From positions 9,820,975 through 9,884,974 of the forward strand of contig JALGQZ010000011.1 of NCBI GenBank assembly GCA_023105745.1: a DNA stretch of 64,000 bases, read 5' to 3'. Below the pieces are notes generated by a model, which saw only the letters and a program-made list of their open reading frames with translations, did not search any database and was not told the DNA's origin. Made by a program: the position numbers and the translations under genes. The DNA comes from Austropuccinia psidii (taxonomy: Eukaryota; Basidiomycota; Pucciniomycetes; Pucciniales; Sphaerophragmiaceae). The first letter of the stretch is position 1. Each line of letters starts with the position of its first letter. Positions 24,821 to 36,484 of the stretch are shown piece by piece.

Positions 24821-27448
24821 ATGTCAGCCAAATCAAAATCAACTCAACCGAAATCGCAAGTAGAATTAAAGGACGAGAGTTTGCTTCAAGCTGTCCTTTT
24901 GGTCGATCCATTTGGCACACAACAATCTTGGGGTCCCCTAGTCAAGCAAGATGACGACGAGGATGAAGATGATGAAGATCGAAGTCGTAAATCCTTGCCT
25001 TGGGTATGCAGTTCCTCATTGCTACACGTCGAACTTGCTTAGATTCACACTGATTGAATCTATCCATTCTTGTAGTGTCTCTTGCCGCTTCTGGGCACAC
25101 CTTTGTTGCTTTGGACGTTGGATTCTTTAGCTTTGGGTGGTGTTCAACAAGTCTTCTTGTTTGTTCGCCATGACCTGGATAAAATTCAATCTTTCCTATC
25201 GTAAGAGTGTGAATTGTGACCAGCAGATTTATTTATTTACTTATTTTTTATTCAATTTGGCTGATTGGATCTTCAACTTCTTTGGTTCTCATTGAAATCA
25301 TCTTGTCATCTTATCTTCAAGAAAAACTATCTATCTTAATCCAGACTCTCCCATAAGCCTCACAATCATCCCCACGACCGCATTCACACCAGGTGACGTC
25401 CTAAGAGAGGTGGATTCAAGAGCATTATTAAAGACCAAGACTGGTGATGGATCTGATATCGGAACTTTCATCCTTGCGCGATGCGGTTATATTGGCAACT
25501 TGGACCTTATTAAAGCTTCTCAATCTTTCTCAGCCTGTCGAAAGTTACAAGCTGGATTGCCTTGTCTTTCCGCAATTATGAAATCTAAACCTGATCACAT
25601 CAGCTCATCAACTTCAACTACAGTTCATCTTCTTGACCAGTCTTCCAGGTTGCTTTGTCTGCATACCGATCAACGCAAATTCCCACAGTCTAAACAAATC
25701 CAAATTCCCATTCAACTCCTTCAACAACCTCAAGACCTCCTCTTGAGGGCTGACCTCGAATCAATCGGTATAGATCTTTGTAGTGTTGAAGTCCCTCAGC
25801 TCTTTACTGAAAACTTTGATTATCAAGACGTTCGACCTGATTTCATACATGGAATTTTAACGAGTGATCTGCTTGGAAAAACTATCCTTTGTGATATTGT
25901 CAATGAAACCAATAATCTTGGCTCGGGCGTCAATTGGGTAACCTCAGTTAGTGATGTGAAAAGTTATGACCGAGCCTCGTAAGCTTGATCCAGCCAGTCC
26001 TCTCTTATTAATCTAAATTCCCCGCATCTCTCACATTGTTTTATTGGGCGGGGTACCGCCTTTTAGAAGAGATATCATCGCCCGACGTGCTCAACCATTT
26101 GTTTTGGAACAGGCACGCTTAGGCGCTCCTCCTCCTTTAACGCAGCGCCGCGGAATGGTTTATATAGGCAAGGATGTTGACCTTGCACCGTAAGCTTCTC
26201 TGTCTTTCATCAAGTATTTTAGCCTAGTATTTTTTACGCGGCTTTCGACATTCTGCTGCAGAGATTGTACGATTGGTAACTCTACCTGTCTAAGTCCGGG
26301 TTGTACGATCTCTCATCATGCTTTGATTCGCCAATCATACATCGGATCATCCACCCAAGTCGAAAGTGATTCAGAGATCACAAACTCATATGTTTTTGAT
26401 CAAGTTTTGATCAACTCGAATACGAGAATCAGGAACTCCATCATTGGCTCTCATGTTCACATCCAATCTGATTGCCTAATTGAAGATGGCTGTTTAATAG
26501 GAAACGGGGTTGTGATTGGAAGAGGATCTCAACTTAGGGGCGTAAATGTTAGCTTGACTGGTCCAAATGGTTCATCAAAGTTGGAGGGACCGGACTCAGT
26601 AGGAGTAGTATGGCCAAATAGTGAAGATCCTACTAGTCACAGGATTCATGGTCAGGATAGCGATGAAAGCGAGAGTGAGGAGGAAAAGATTGATATCAGA
26701 AACGTAAAATATGCTCGCTTAGGTCAGTGACTCTTGCTTTAATCTTTGGTATTTTTTCCCTGCGGCTAAATCGTTTGCTTTCATGATACATAATGTCAAA
26801 ACACGAATAATAGGTACTACACGCCAGAATTCCTTCTTGGTCTCACCTTCTTCATCTACTACTTCCCTCTCATCACTTTCTTCCAACGCATCCTCATCTA
26901 TATCTACTCAAATTCAGAATATTTCGTTAATTGGGGAAATGGGCTCTACAAAAGACTTTTTTATTGAATGTGTTCGCTCTTTAGAACGTGCCTTCGAGGA
27001 GGACCATACAGTTGATAACGCTACCATTGAACTCAAAACACTGAGGATGGCTTCCAATGTAGCTCAATCTAAGGTCCGATCAGTAGTACTCAAGCAAGTT
27101 TGCCAACTTGTACACAAAAATCCTCACAAGCTGCAAAAATGGGGAAGACTTATTAGGAACCTATTGAGTGTAGAAGAAGACTTGCAAGAAATGCAAGATG
27201 TTTTATTAGATTTACAGGAGTGGTGTGCTGAAAACTTGCAAGAAGATAAGGCAAAATTCTTTTCGAAATTATTACAATATTTCTACAATGAAGACATTGT
27301 TGGCGAAGAGGGTATCATTAAATGGTTCAGAAGTGCGTTATCAAAGCAGGCAGGAGGAGCAGAAGGATTGAAATTAAGGGAGATAGGTGGGAAGTTTTTG
27401 CAAATGTTAATGGATGCAGAAGAAGAAAGTGATAGCGATGAGGAATAA
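24821..27448 (+). CDS. GCD6: Translation initiation factor eIF2B, epsilon subunit (catalytic GDP-GTP exchange subunit)
   Basis: Six exons: 24821-25003, 25076-25200, 25322-25978, 26067-26189, 26262-26722 and 26814-27448. Introns are 72, 121, 88, 72 and 91 bp, all GT-AG, and the joined frame is 727 codons plus stop. Order of domains: nucleotidyltransferase-like N-terminal domain (LLQAVLLVDPF, LLPLLGTPLLLWTLDSL, GDVLREVDSR, FILARCGYIGN, ENFDYQDVRPDF; residues about 20-320), a left-handed beta-helix with isoleucine-glycine hexapeptides (about 355-470), an acidic linker (DESESEEE, about 499-508), and a C-terminal W2/eIF5C domain (about 559-727) with the tail EEESDSDEE. The protein exchanges GDP for GTP on eIF2 in the cytosol. 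Length matches the yeast protein (712 aa). An acidic insert QDDDEDEDDEDR near residue 50 is unusual. The start at 24821 is the first ATG in frame. A possible AATAAA lies at 27512-27517. Confidence 0.95.
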
Positions 27449-28520
27449 CGAATTATCAACTATATTTCTCATTTATCTATTTTGTAAGTATATTTTCAGT
27501 TTCCATAAATTAATAAAATCTTAGTGTTGATGACTGGTCATTAACCCACCTCAAAAAAACCCTTTTTATTTTTAATGCACAACTCTCCCACCCCCACCAA
27601 TTTGTGAAATTAACTTTTTGATTAGTGTACTTGAAACAATTTATCTGAGTTTTCTTGACATTAATAAAAAAACATTGGCAAAAATAGCGCTTGAACAGAG
27701 TTTTATCATTGTGTCAAATATGACCAGGAGTATATACCCTGTGATCTCACCGTCGTATTTTTGTCATCATTTTCTTTGTATTTAAGCCAAGGCCTACATC
27801 TTGTCACTTGTGTAGTACAATTATTTCCTGAGGGGAGAAGCGACTTTTAGCGCGACCCAACTTGATTTAATTGAAGTTTTATCTCTAGGTGCATGTACAG
27901 CAAGCACCAAGAACTGGTCCTATGACGGACTGAAACACTAACAGGGTGCAACCGCTTTTTTTTTTTTCTTAAAAACAAGCGGTTTAGGTTCTTTTAGAAA
28001 AATGAGTCCAGACAGAGTTATGCCTTACAATAACTTTTGTGACACATTATCTGGATTGCCTTTCAAGTATGAACACAGCGTTATTCAACTTGTGGAAGTT
28101 TCATGTTCTTAAAGCACTGATGCAACAAGAATCACTCCTGTTGGCCAACAAAGCGACGCCAACCCAAAATACAAATTAGCAAGCGCACGGGATTTTTGTT
28201 TCAACCCACATCTTTTTTTTTTGAGAAAAAATCATAGGATTTTCTTTTTAAAATTCTGTGTCTCAAATTCCTCACATAGGCTTGTCACAGCAGCAAGGAT
28301 ATTCTTAATCTCAGAAATGTTTAAAAAAATACAAATGTTTTTTTAGATTGTGCCATAATTCAACTGATAGCACCATAAGAGCCACAAGTATAAGAAAAAG
28401 AAACCTGAGAGTAGCAATCCACTACCACCTTGCTGGTGGATCATGACTGTCAATGACAGCCTAAAGTCTTACAGACGTAGATTTGGCCATTTTTTTAAAC
28501 GAATTTCAAGGTAATGTTTG
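27449..28520. other. 3' flank of the eIF2B gene, no gene identified
   Basis: The start holds the 3' UTR of eIF2B epsilon. CpG stays fairly common to about 28.2 kb. An inverted repeat, AACCGCTT (27950-27957) and AAGCGGTT (27977-27984), encloses a T-run and an A-run. Nothing here could be assigned as a gene; a short noncoding RNA at about 27.80-27.97 kb is possible but unsupported. Confidence 0.5.
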
Positions 28521-29395
28521 TCATGCTGCCTGAATTGCTTCTTGTAACTTTTCCATGGTGTGTGGCTTGAATAATTTTATCACCATGTGCTTCATTTGTT
28601 TCCATATTTTTTCAATTGGGCTCAGGTAAGGCAGGTGCTTTATTTTTTTCCACAATCTTTCAATTAGGTTCAGGTAAGGCAAGTTTTCTGTCCATGGGGT
28701 CTTGCAAACAAATTTTGATACATACAAAGCATTGTGACATTTTCTATGTCAACCAAAGCCCCATCTTCTATCAGATAGACATTGTCTTGGTTTGAAATTA
28801 TTAGGTTTGTTTAGGTAAATTATTGAACTATATAATTATTTCTTTTGAATATTGGTAATGAGATTGGTCACTGTTTTCTGACCAGTTATCATGAAGACAA
28901 GGTCCAGATGGTATGGGCCAAAACATAATTGTTTAGTGGCTGGATTGATGGTTGAAAGCCATTGAGTTCAGCTTGTATTTTGTGGATGGTGACCTAAGCT
29001 TGCACAGGTTCCAGAAACTTACCAATCTAAAAAATTGACTCATTTTCCCAGATAATTTTCTTCCAATCAAGGGTTCTTAATTGCAATATGAGATTTTTTC
29101 CCCAGTTTATGTAAGGTTTGGCATATATTAAATTTGGAAATTCTCATGGCAGATGTATTCAAAATAGCTGTGAGTTTCACTTGGTGATGCACAATAAAAA
29201 ATCCACCTGATTGGTGACAGTTGTAATTGTTGAGGTTGGAAGGATGGCCAGGGTTTGTGAGATTTTTGACATGGCCAAGGGTGGAACATTTTTCATGGTG
29301 CCTTGGATGGTTTATGGAGGAATTTGGAATTTTAATACAATATTTTGAATGTAAATTGTGACCTCCTTCATTCTGAATATTCAGCCATGAGTCAG
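28521..29395 (-). pseudogene. Second Tc1/mariner-type transposase, degraded and cut by an LTR
   Basis: The minus strand encodes, from right to left, a helix-turn-helix region (GHPSNLNNY near 29245-29219, matching the PGRPPKLNNR type of linker), TLHKLGKKSHIAIKNPWL (about 29110-29060) typical of Tc1-family DNA-binding domains, a second catalytic block IEDGALVDIE (about 28770-28740), and a C-terminal LPYLSPIEKIW (family SPDLNPIEHVW) ending KLQEAIQAA then stop at 28521-28523. The SPDLNPIE-type block is present twice because of a 48 bp tandem duplication. Frameshifts separate the parts. The N-terminus is missing at the border of the solo LTR at 29396, which seems to have inserted here. Confidence 0.75.
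28588..28683 (-). repeat. 48 bp tandem duplication inside the transposase pseudogene
   Basis: Two head-to-tail copies, 28588-28635 and 28636-28683, both ending GGTAAGGCA(A/G)G on the plus strand. Each encodes 16 residues of the SPDLNPIE region (HLPYLSPIEKIWKQMK and NLPYLNLIERLWKKIK on the minus strand). The copies differ at several positions, so the duplication is not recent. Confidence 0.85.
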
Positions 29396-31174
29396 TGTGA
29401 GAATTTGATATATGACCACATATCAAAAAAGGTCACAAAACAACTTTACAAAACTTATTTTTATAATAAGAATTGAAATTACAATCTTAAAATGAGTAAT
29501 AATGCCATAAAAAAGTCTAAATTCTTGATTATCTCATAAAACAATGAATAAAAATTTTAGAATAATTACACCATTTGATTATCAATCAAGAACTACATAT
29601 ATTACTCTCTTATGTCACATCTGTAAGCCCAATACTTACTGAGATAACCTGAATATATGAACTTTTATGATCAGTGCATATATTCATGGTTTTTAGCTCA
29701 TAAATTTTGAATTACACATTATAAGGTGTTTATTAAAAGACAAGGTTACCAAAAAAGAACTTGAATAATAAAGACATAAACCTCATTTGGCAAGCTATAA
29801 GCAAAGTTAAAGCTTATAAGGGGATGTTGGCCGAAATAGCAATAGCTGTTGACCGCTTTATATTAAAAGTGACCCAAACTTAAAAAAGTATATATCAAGA
29901 TTGTAAGAGTCTATATGTGAAAAATGGTTTAATTCAAATCATAATATTCAAGGTGAAACCCTATGAAATCATGGTCTGAAGTCCAAAATAGTAAATTTTG
30001 ACAGAAAAGACCAATTACAAGAAAAATCATCAAGAATAAAGTTTTGATTATGTAATTAAATACTCTTTAAATCTTAGTAAGAACATTCCAATCTATCAGA
30101 ATTAACTCTCTTGCTTTAGCACAAAAAAATCAAAAGTTATTAATGATCAAAGTTAAGGCTCAAAAGTGATCATTTATGATCAATAACTCTAATCTTATTT
30201 TAAGTTTAACAGTTGAATAAAAGATAAAACAGGTGGATATTAGTACTTTATTATTAAAAAATATTGTAATCCATAATACATGAAATTTAATGATTTTCCA
30301 AGCTTATGATTTCAGAAAATTAGAGCTATAGTGATAACTTTAAGAAATGGTGTAGCAATGAGATAAAAAGGTTTTATAATGATGTAGTCATCACCAAACC
30401 TTAAAATACTGATCAATTCCAGTGTATATCATCAGTAAAGACTTACTAGAGGGTACCTGGTCACTAGAAGGAAGGGTGTTTACTATAAAAGGAACCCTCC
30501 TTCCTCTATTTTTCCCTCAGACACTACAAATACAATGAAAGCATTAAATAAAAGGTAAATTTCTTTATTCTTTAATATAAAACTCTTATATTATTAAAGA
30601 AAAAAGCTTGATCTTATATTAGTAATTATTTTATGTTTGATTAAATTGATTTTTTATTGTAATTTGCTAAATTACCTAAAAACTCTATAAATACACATAA
30701 AAATAGTATAATTTGTAATTTTCTCTATTTTCTATTTGAAACAAAATTCAAATAAGTTTTATTCACATTATTAGGAACAAAATAATTCAAAATTATTATT
30801 TTGAGTTTTTAGAGTAGGTTATTTTCTTATTATTATTATTTTTAATAACTTTAATATTAATATAAATAGTATTTATATTAATCAATAACCTTGATATTAC
30901 TAATATTACTGTTATTAATTGATATTTATTATTAAATATCAATCATTTAGGCATTTATTAATTTCTAGTTAAATTAATAAATTGGAATAAATATCCTAAT
31001 TTACTATATTATATTATCATTTCTTAATAATATAATCACTTTACGCCATAACCATAATATATCTTTATTCTTATGATTATTTTTGACCTTATTATTTGTT
31101 AAATTAGGAAATCCAGAATACAATAAGTAAAATATTATTAATTTTTACTTATTTTTTCATAGTAAAGCTGTGCA
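29396..31174 (+). mobile_element. Solo LTR D, same family as the LTRs of element C
   Basis: 1.78 kb in plus orientation, starting TGTGAGAATTTGATATATGACC and ending CATAGTAAAGCTGTGCA. It aligns over its full length with the reverse complement of 19499-21300. The flanks are GTCAG (29391-29395) and GTTAG (31175-31179), a 5 bp target duplication with one C-to-T change. No internal region follows, so the element was reduced to one LTR by recombination. It keeps a TATA box at 30484-30490 and a splice donor AAAAG|GTAAAT at 30555. Confidence 0.88.
30484..30556 (+). promoter_or_regulatory. TATA box and downstream 5' splice site in solo LTR D
   Basis: TATAAAA at 30484-30490 is followed, after a pyrimidine-rich probable start-site region, by AAATAAAAGGTAAAT with the GT at 30555-30556. 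The same order is found in the 5' LTR of C and, with CAG|GTAAAG, in both LTRs of A. Confidence 0.6.
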
Positions 31175-31179
31175 GTTAG

Positions 31180-34100
31180 CTCATCAGAAATAATAGGAAT
31201 AGACCTATTGAAGAAAAAAATTGATCCCAATTTTTCAAAATCAAGGAGACAAAGAAAGTAACCTTTGAGCTTCAGTGTAATTATATATTGAAGCAAAGAT
31301 GAAAGACCAACAAATTTTGAAAATAGGACAAAAAAATCATGAAAAAAGACATCAGATTCTGATATAACAGTGGTAAAACATAAAGAATTGCAAATAAAAT
31401 AAATTCAGGAAGATTTGGGGGAATTGGAAAAAAGGAAAAAAATAGAAGGTATTGAAGAGTTTAAAGACTAGAAAAATTGAAAAAAAAGACAATGAATTTG
31501 AAAAATAATTCTGTGCATAATTCTATTGGTAGGTTATTGTTAACACTGCTACATTTTTGGACCCCCAAAGTAATGATTAGAATCAAAATTTACTAAAATA
31601 TTCTTTTACAAGAAAATGATGTCCAAAATTATAACCATTTTTTGTCTTTTTTGAGATTTTTTAATGAAAAATTGGTAAAAAGATAAATAATAAGAAGTTT
31701 GAATTTGCTTCATATATACAAATTTAAAGCATGAAATGGCTTCAAAAACAATCATTTTATTCATATTAATATATTAAATATTATTTTTATGATTTATAAG
31801 CTTCCGAAAATTAACTTTTTCCATGTATGTTATTTTTTTTGCATTTTTTTTGTATACTGCACCATTTTTAATAATTTTTTTGATCTTCATTTTTATTTTT
31901 TATTTGGAGATTTCTTGGGTATTCTATACATAGAAGAGACCATTCCTTTGAAGATCATTAAAATCATTATAAATCATAATTAAATAAAATCAAAGGAATA
32001 ACATCTTATGAATTCATTGGATAGGATTAGAAATAAATAACCTTTTCAGAGATTCCAAGTATTAAAAAAAGTTTATCCATTTTCAATGAATGAAGATAAA
32101 TACAAATCATTACATAAACAACGGTTCATATCGACAATTTCTCAATTGAAAAGTATTGGTACTTGAAATTAAGATGAACTACAAGAAACGGCCCAGAGCT
32201 TAAAAACCTAGCCGAAACAGAATATTAATCATCTATTTCTTATAAACTGAGATTAGAGTGAATATATATTAAGATCAAATCCAAATATTAAACAAAATCT
32301 AGAAAGCCACTTGAAGTAGAAAGCTAAATGGTAAATTCAACTCATTTTTTGAGTATCCAGGAGATAATAGTGTATTTATGAGTATATTATCATCTTTTTC
32401 ATTAGTGAGAAGATTTGATTTGATAAATTATTTAATTAGCTTTATGGATATATATAAGTAAGCTGAAAATATATGAATCAAATAAATAATCTATTTTGAA
32501 ACAGGAGATATGAGGAAGGTTTATAAAAGGGAGATGGTATATGAAAAGCCTCATGAGTTGATATTCTAAAAAGTCTTTTACAAGTCTTAGAATAATTTTG
32601 ATATTTTATATCAATAAATTTATACAGTTCAGTGAAAAAGTCTGCCACAAAAATCTTGGTTTTACCTTATTGGATATGTAGGGTCTGTTTTTTTGAGAAT
32701 TAAGTAATATGGCTCAAGCCATAGTTATTTCAGTATCCAAATATTGAAATTTGGAATTTGAATATTATACCAATATGAATTTTTCAAGATAAAATTTGGG
32801 ATTCTTTTGAATGGATTTAATGCAATTATTATTATCAAATTATAATATGATAACATTATATATAAAAGTATTTCTTAGCCTATATTCTCCTTAGTTTTCC
32901 AACAAAGCATAAAGCTGAGAGAATTGCATAAAATATTTTAAGCTAGAATCAGAGTTGATATGGGAAAGGGATTTTGAATACTCACCAACATTGTAGCTTA
33001 ATTGAAAACAGATATTTCAACATCAATAAACTATGCGTATTGCATCAAGGGTGTCAAGAAATAATAAACTAATATTTCCAAAATTTCGCATTCTCATGTA
33101 AAATTCAGATTGATACTATTTTATATTCTTCTTTAACACCTCTTCCACAAGCTGACTTATTAATAAAATATAACATTTTGATTTAAAAAAGAAATTATTT
33201 TTACTTGATCATTGAGAATAAGACTGGGAGAAAATCACAAAACAATTTAAGCTACCCTCAGACCCAAAAACTGAAAAATTATCTGAGATAATTAGCACTA
33301 CTTAAATGAAATTTAAAGAAAACAATTTGAGATTGATTAATTCTTCATTATTAATTATTTAATTAACCAAAAACTAATAACATAATCCTTTCAGTAATGA
33401 TATTCACATATTGGGCCATTTTCAAAAATCCCCCCCATTTTTTACCCTTAATTTTCATTTATAATAATTTTTAATTTGCTTTTGATCAATTATAATTTAT
33501 TATTTGAGTAATTTAATTTAATTTTTGGAAATAATAATGAAAAGTCTTTTGAGTAAATGTAATATTTGTCTATGAAAATATCAATCATACACCTATTATT
33601 TCAAGATGCTATTAGTGGCCTCAAATTGAAATATACAAAATAGATTTTTGTCACAAAAAACATAAATATAGCTATTATTAATAGTGATAAACCTAAGACT
33701 AATAAAAATATCAAAAAGAATAGTATTAGAGCTTTCAATATGAAAAATAAATTATCATATTATATAAAGATGAAATAACAGCTCTATTATTATCATAGGT
33801 TACTTAAAATTATAATAATAAGAATATAAAAAGTCTACTATTGAAAATGATATCTGGTTGAAATAATATTGGGCCATTTTATAGTTGATATGAATATTAA
33901 CCACAAATACAATTGTTATACACTAATATGTATTAATAATCAAGTAAAATAAATGTGTGAAAATAATAGACTGAAGAGATAGAATTTTAATTAAATGCTT
34001 TATTATAAACTGTTATTCAATTAGAAAAATACAAATTAAGGCATAATGGTGTATCAAACAATAATCATAAGTAAGAACATCTCAAAATTCATAATAAAAA

Positions 34101-34270
34101 CTTTTAGAGGTCACCTTTTTCACTTTAAAAATATCTTTAAACAATATTCCCTAAATTAAAGTAAATTATTAATTACTATAAAAATATAATACAAGTATAA
34201 AATTGCAATGATTTTCTTATAAGTATTGTGATAAATAAAAAAACAAATAATTACCTATAATTAAACAAGG
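31180..34270. other. Very AT-rich relic DNA
   Basis: No gene is supported. A block GGACCCCCAAAG at 31556-31567 resembles the primer-binding-site blocks of the local retrotransposons in minus orientation, so an old minus-strand element may start near here, but no LTR could be followed. Confidence 0.4.
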
Positions 34271-34279
34271 TTTTATTTA

Positions 34280-35330
34280 AGAAAATAGATATGATCGAGA
34301 TATTTATGGAGGAGAAACAATGATTGGATGGCCCCTTTATATAACCTAAGAAATCTCCTTCATTATTGAATGTGCTTTCAGCGGGTGTGTACACATCAAA
34401 ACTTGACATACCATCATTAGATTTGATTATAATTTATACTTAAATTGCTATATTGTTCAATATTAAGAATGACAAATATGTTTTGAATTTAATCCAATAA
34501 AGAACCTAAAATCCAAATTTATAGAAATAATTTCTTCATCTATATCGTTTGATTTATTTTGAAATTATTCTTAATTTGACTTAGAAATATATAAGTAAGA
34601 TATCTTGAAGGGTGAATACTAAGAAATGGCATAATTAAAGTGAGATTGGTATCTGGATTATAAATAGGTAAGATCAAGTTCCAAGCAATGTGAGAGCTTC
34701 AAGTATAAATAGATTTTCTATAAATTTTTGAAGTTAGTACTTTTTCCCATGTGAAAATAGAAATATACACCAATTCTCAACTTTTGATACATTTTTGATG
34801 AAGTTGAATTTAATCTTGTGCTTATTTCACCTTGATAAATCTTTTAAATCTACAAAAATCTTAATTGAAGCTCTTTAATATAGGATTTATCCCTTTAAAG
34901 CTTATAGTTCATGTCTAAATGATGTATCTTTTCCCCCTTTTGTGTGCAGTTTAAAAATTTGATTATTAAAAGTAATAAAATGGCTTTAAATTGATTTTAA
35001 TTTATTTCATGAATAAGTGAGCACCTTGATGAAAAATGAATACCCAATTAAGTAAATAAAAACAAAAAATTGATTTGAGCTTCATTTTTGTAAGTTAAAA
35101 TATACATTTTATACCTTCAAATTAATGTTAAATTTAAAAATTAAATAAACATCTTGAATTCCTCAAGTTCTCTAAGGGATTCTCAATTATTTTAATGGAA
35201 GCCAAAATATCCATTTTTGTATATAACAGCCTATGGGAATACCCTAGCTTATTTTTTGGTGTAGAATCCGAATATGTCATAGCAAATATGCATTTGCCTA
35301 TCCCAAAGAAATTCAAGATACAGTTCTATT
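34280..35330 (-). repeat. Degraded LTR fragment F, related to the A/E family
   Basis: Several blocks occur in the same order as in the minus-oriented LTR of E. ACAATGATTGGATGG near 34319 and GCTTTCAGCGGGTGTG near 34374 compare with E 2392-2520. TTTTTCCCATGTGAAAATAG near 34742 compares with E 2915-2935. TTTGGTGTAGAATCCGAATATG near 35255 compares with E 3549-3570. Similarity fades beyond; borders are approximate. Confidence 0.5.
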
Positions 35331-35499
35331 AGCTTGTTAATTAATAAAATGGTGAAACTAATATAAAGAAATTTGATACCTGACAAGTATTTTACTTCCC
35401 TAAAGAACTCATAAATTCCTTAATTAAAGATTAATTTTACACAAAAGTAAGAATTACTCAAAGATAATTTATTGAAAAACCAAAAATACTTTACTGGGG

Positions 35500-36484
35500 A
35501 AAATATAAATAATCAAAAATAAAATAAGTATTGCACCACTGGAGTATAAAATCAATTTTACCTATAGGTATGCCATAGGGTATTTCTCCCAAAAAACCTT
35601 TGTTTGGTCCCCAGAAGCCAAATAAGAAATATGAGGTAATTTTAAGAAATTATTCAGAAATTTTCAGTTTTAACTATGCTTTAGTAAGGTTAAATTGACT
35701 TAAACTTAGAACATGTATAAGCTTACTTAAAAAAATCTAGTTGGAATGGAGTGTAGTGTTTAATTTTGAAGTTAGCCTTGAAGATACCATATAGTGGTAA
35801 AACCTGTGAGCCCTTTGTCCAAAGTAGTAAAAATTCAAAAACCTAGGAAACTGGGGGTACAAAAGCTTTCAGGTTACCTAGTTTTTTGGATCTTCAGAGA
35901 CTGGCTATTAGGTTTGGTCTGCCCTGACTAAGGCTTTTTTTCTAATTTTATTTACTGATGAGACTTTAGACTTTCTGTGAAGTTAATTCCTAAGGAAAAG
36001 ATTAAGGTTGAACTTGGAATAAGCTTATTTTAGTTTACTTAAATTTGAAATCTTTAAAGCCTCAAAATAGTAAGACATTATAAGTAAAAGACCAAGATTT
36101 TCCTCTGGGAAAATTATTTTTATTTACTTATGGATCTTAATAGATATTGAAAAAAAAATTGTTTTAACTTCCTCAACTATCTTCCAGTATGCTGAAAAGT
36201 GAAAGTTACTTCCTTACAATGAAATAAACTAGAATTATCCTCAATGTTTTCATTGGATTGAGATTACCTCATAAGTAAAGCCTTTTTGATCACTTATTTA
36301 TTTTTATGACAGCTCATTGATTATAATTTTAAATGGTAAATTATAATAGAACATACCTTGAGGTAATTTGAGGCAAAATTGAAGATTTTTTCTTGATTGA
36401 GAAAATTGGGTTAAATTCTTGGAATTATGTTAGAACTCAAGTTAAATCATTGAAAAAACTTCCTCAATTATAAATCAATTATCT
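35500..36484 (+). repeat. Degraded LTR fragment G, related to the A/E family, interrupted by element B
   Basis: Plus-oriented blocks recall the left part of A's LTR: CATAGGGTATTTCTCCC near 35575, GGAATGGAGTGTAGTG near 35742, and ACTGGGGGTACAAAAGCTTT then TTTTTTGGATC near 35850-35910 (A: GCTGGGGCACCCAACTTTTTGGATC). It ends at the insertion point of B. Its continuation beyond 57429 is not recognisable. Confidence 0.42.

Noticed and set aside
31556..31567. Primer-binding-site-like block in minus orientation, hinting at another retrotransposon
   Set aside because: No LTR or coding sequence could be followed on either side.
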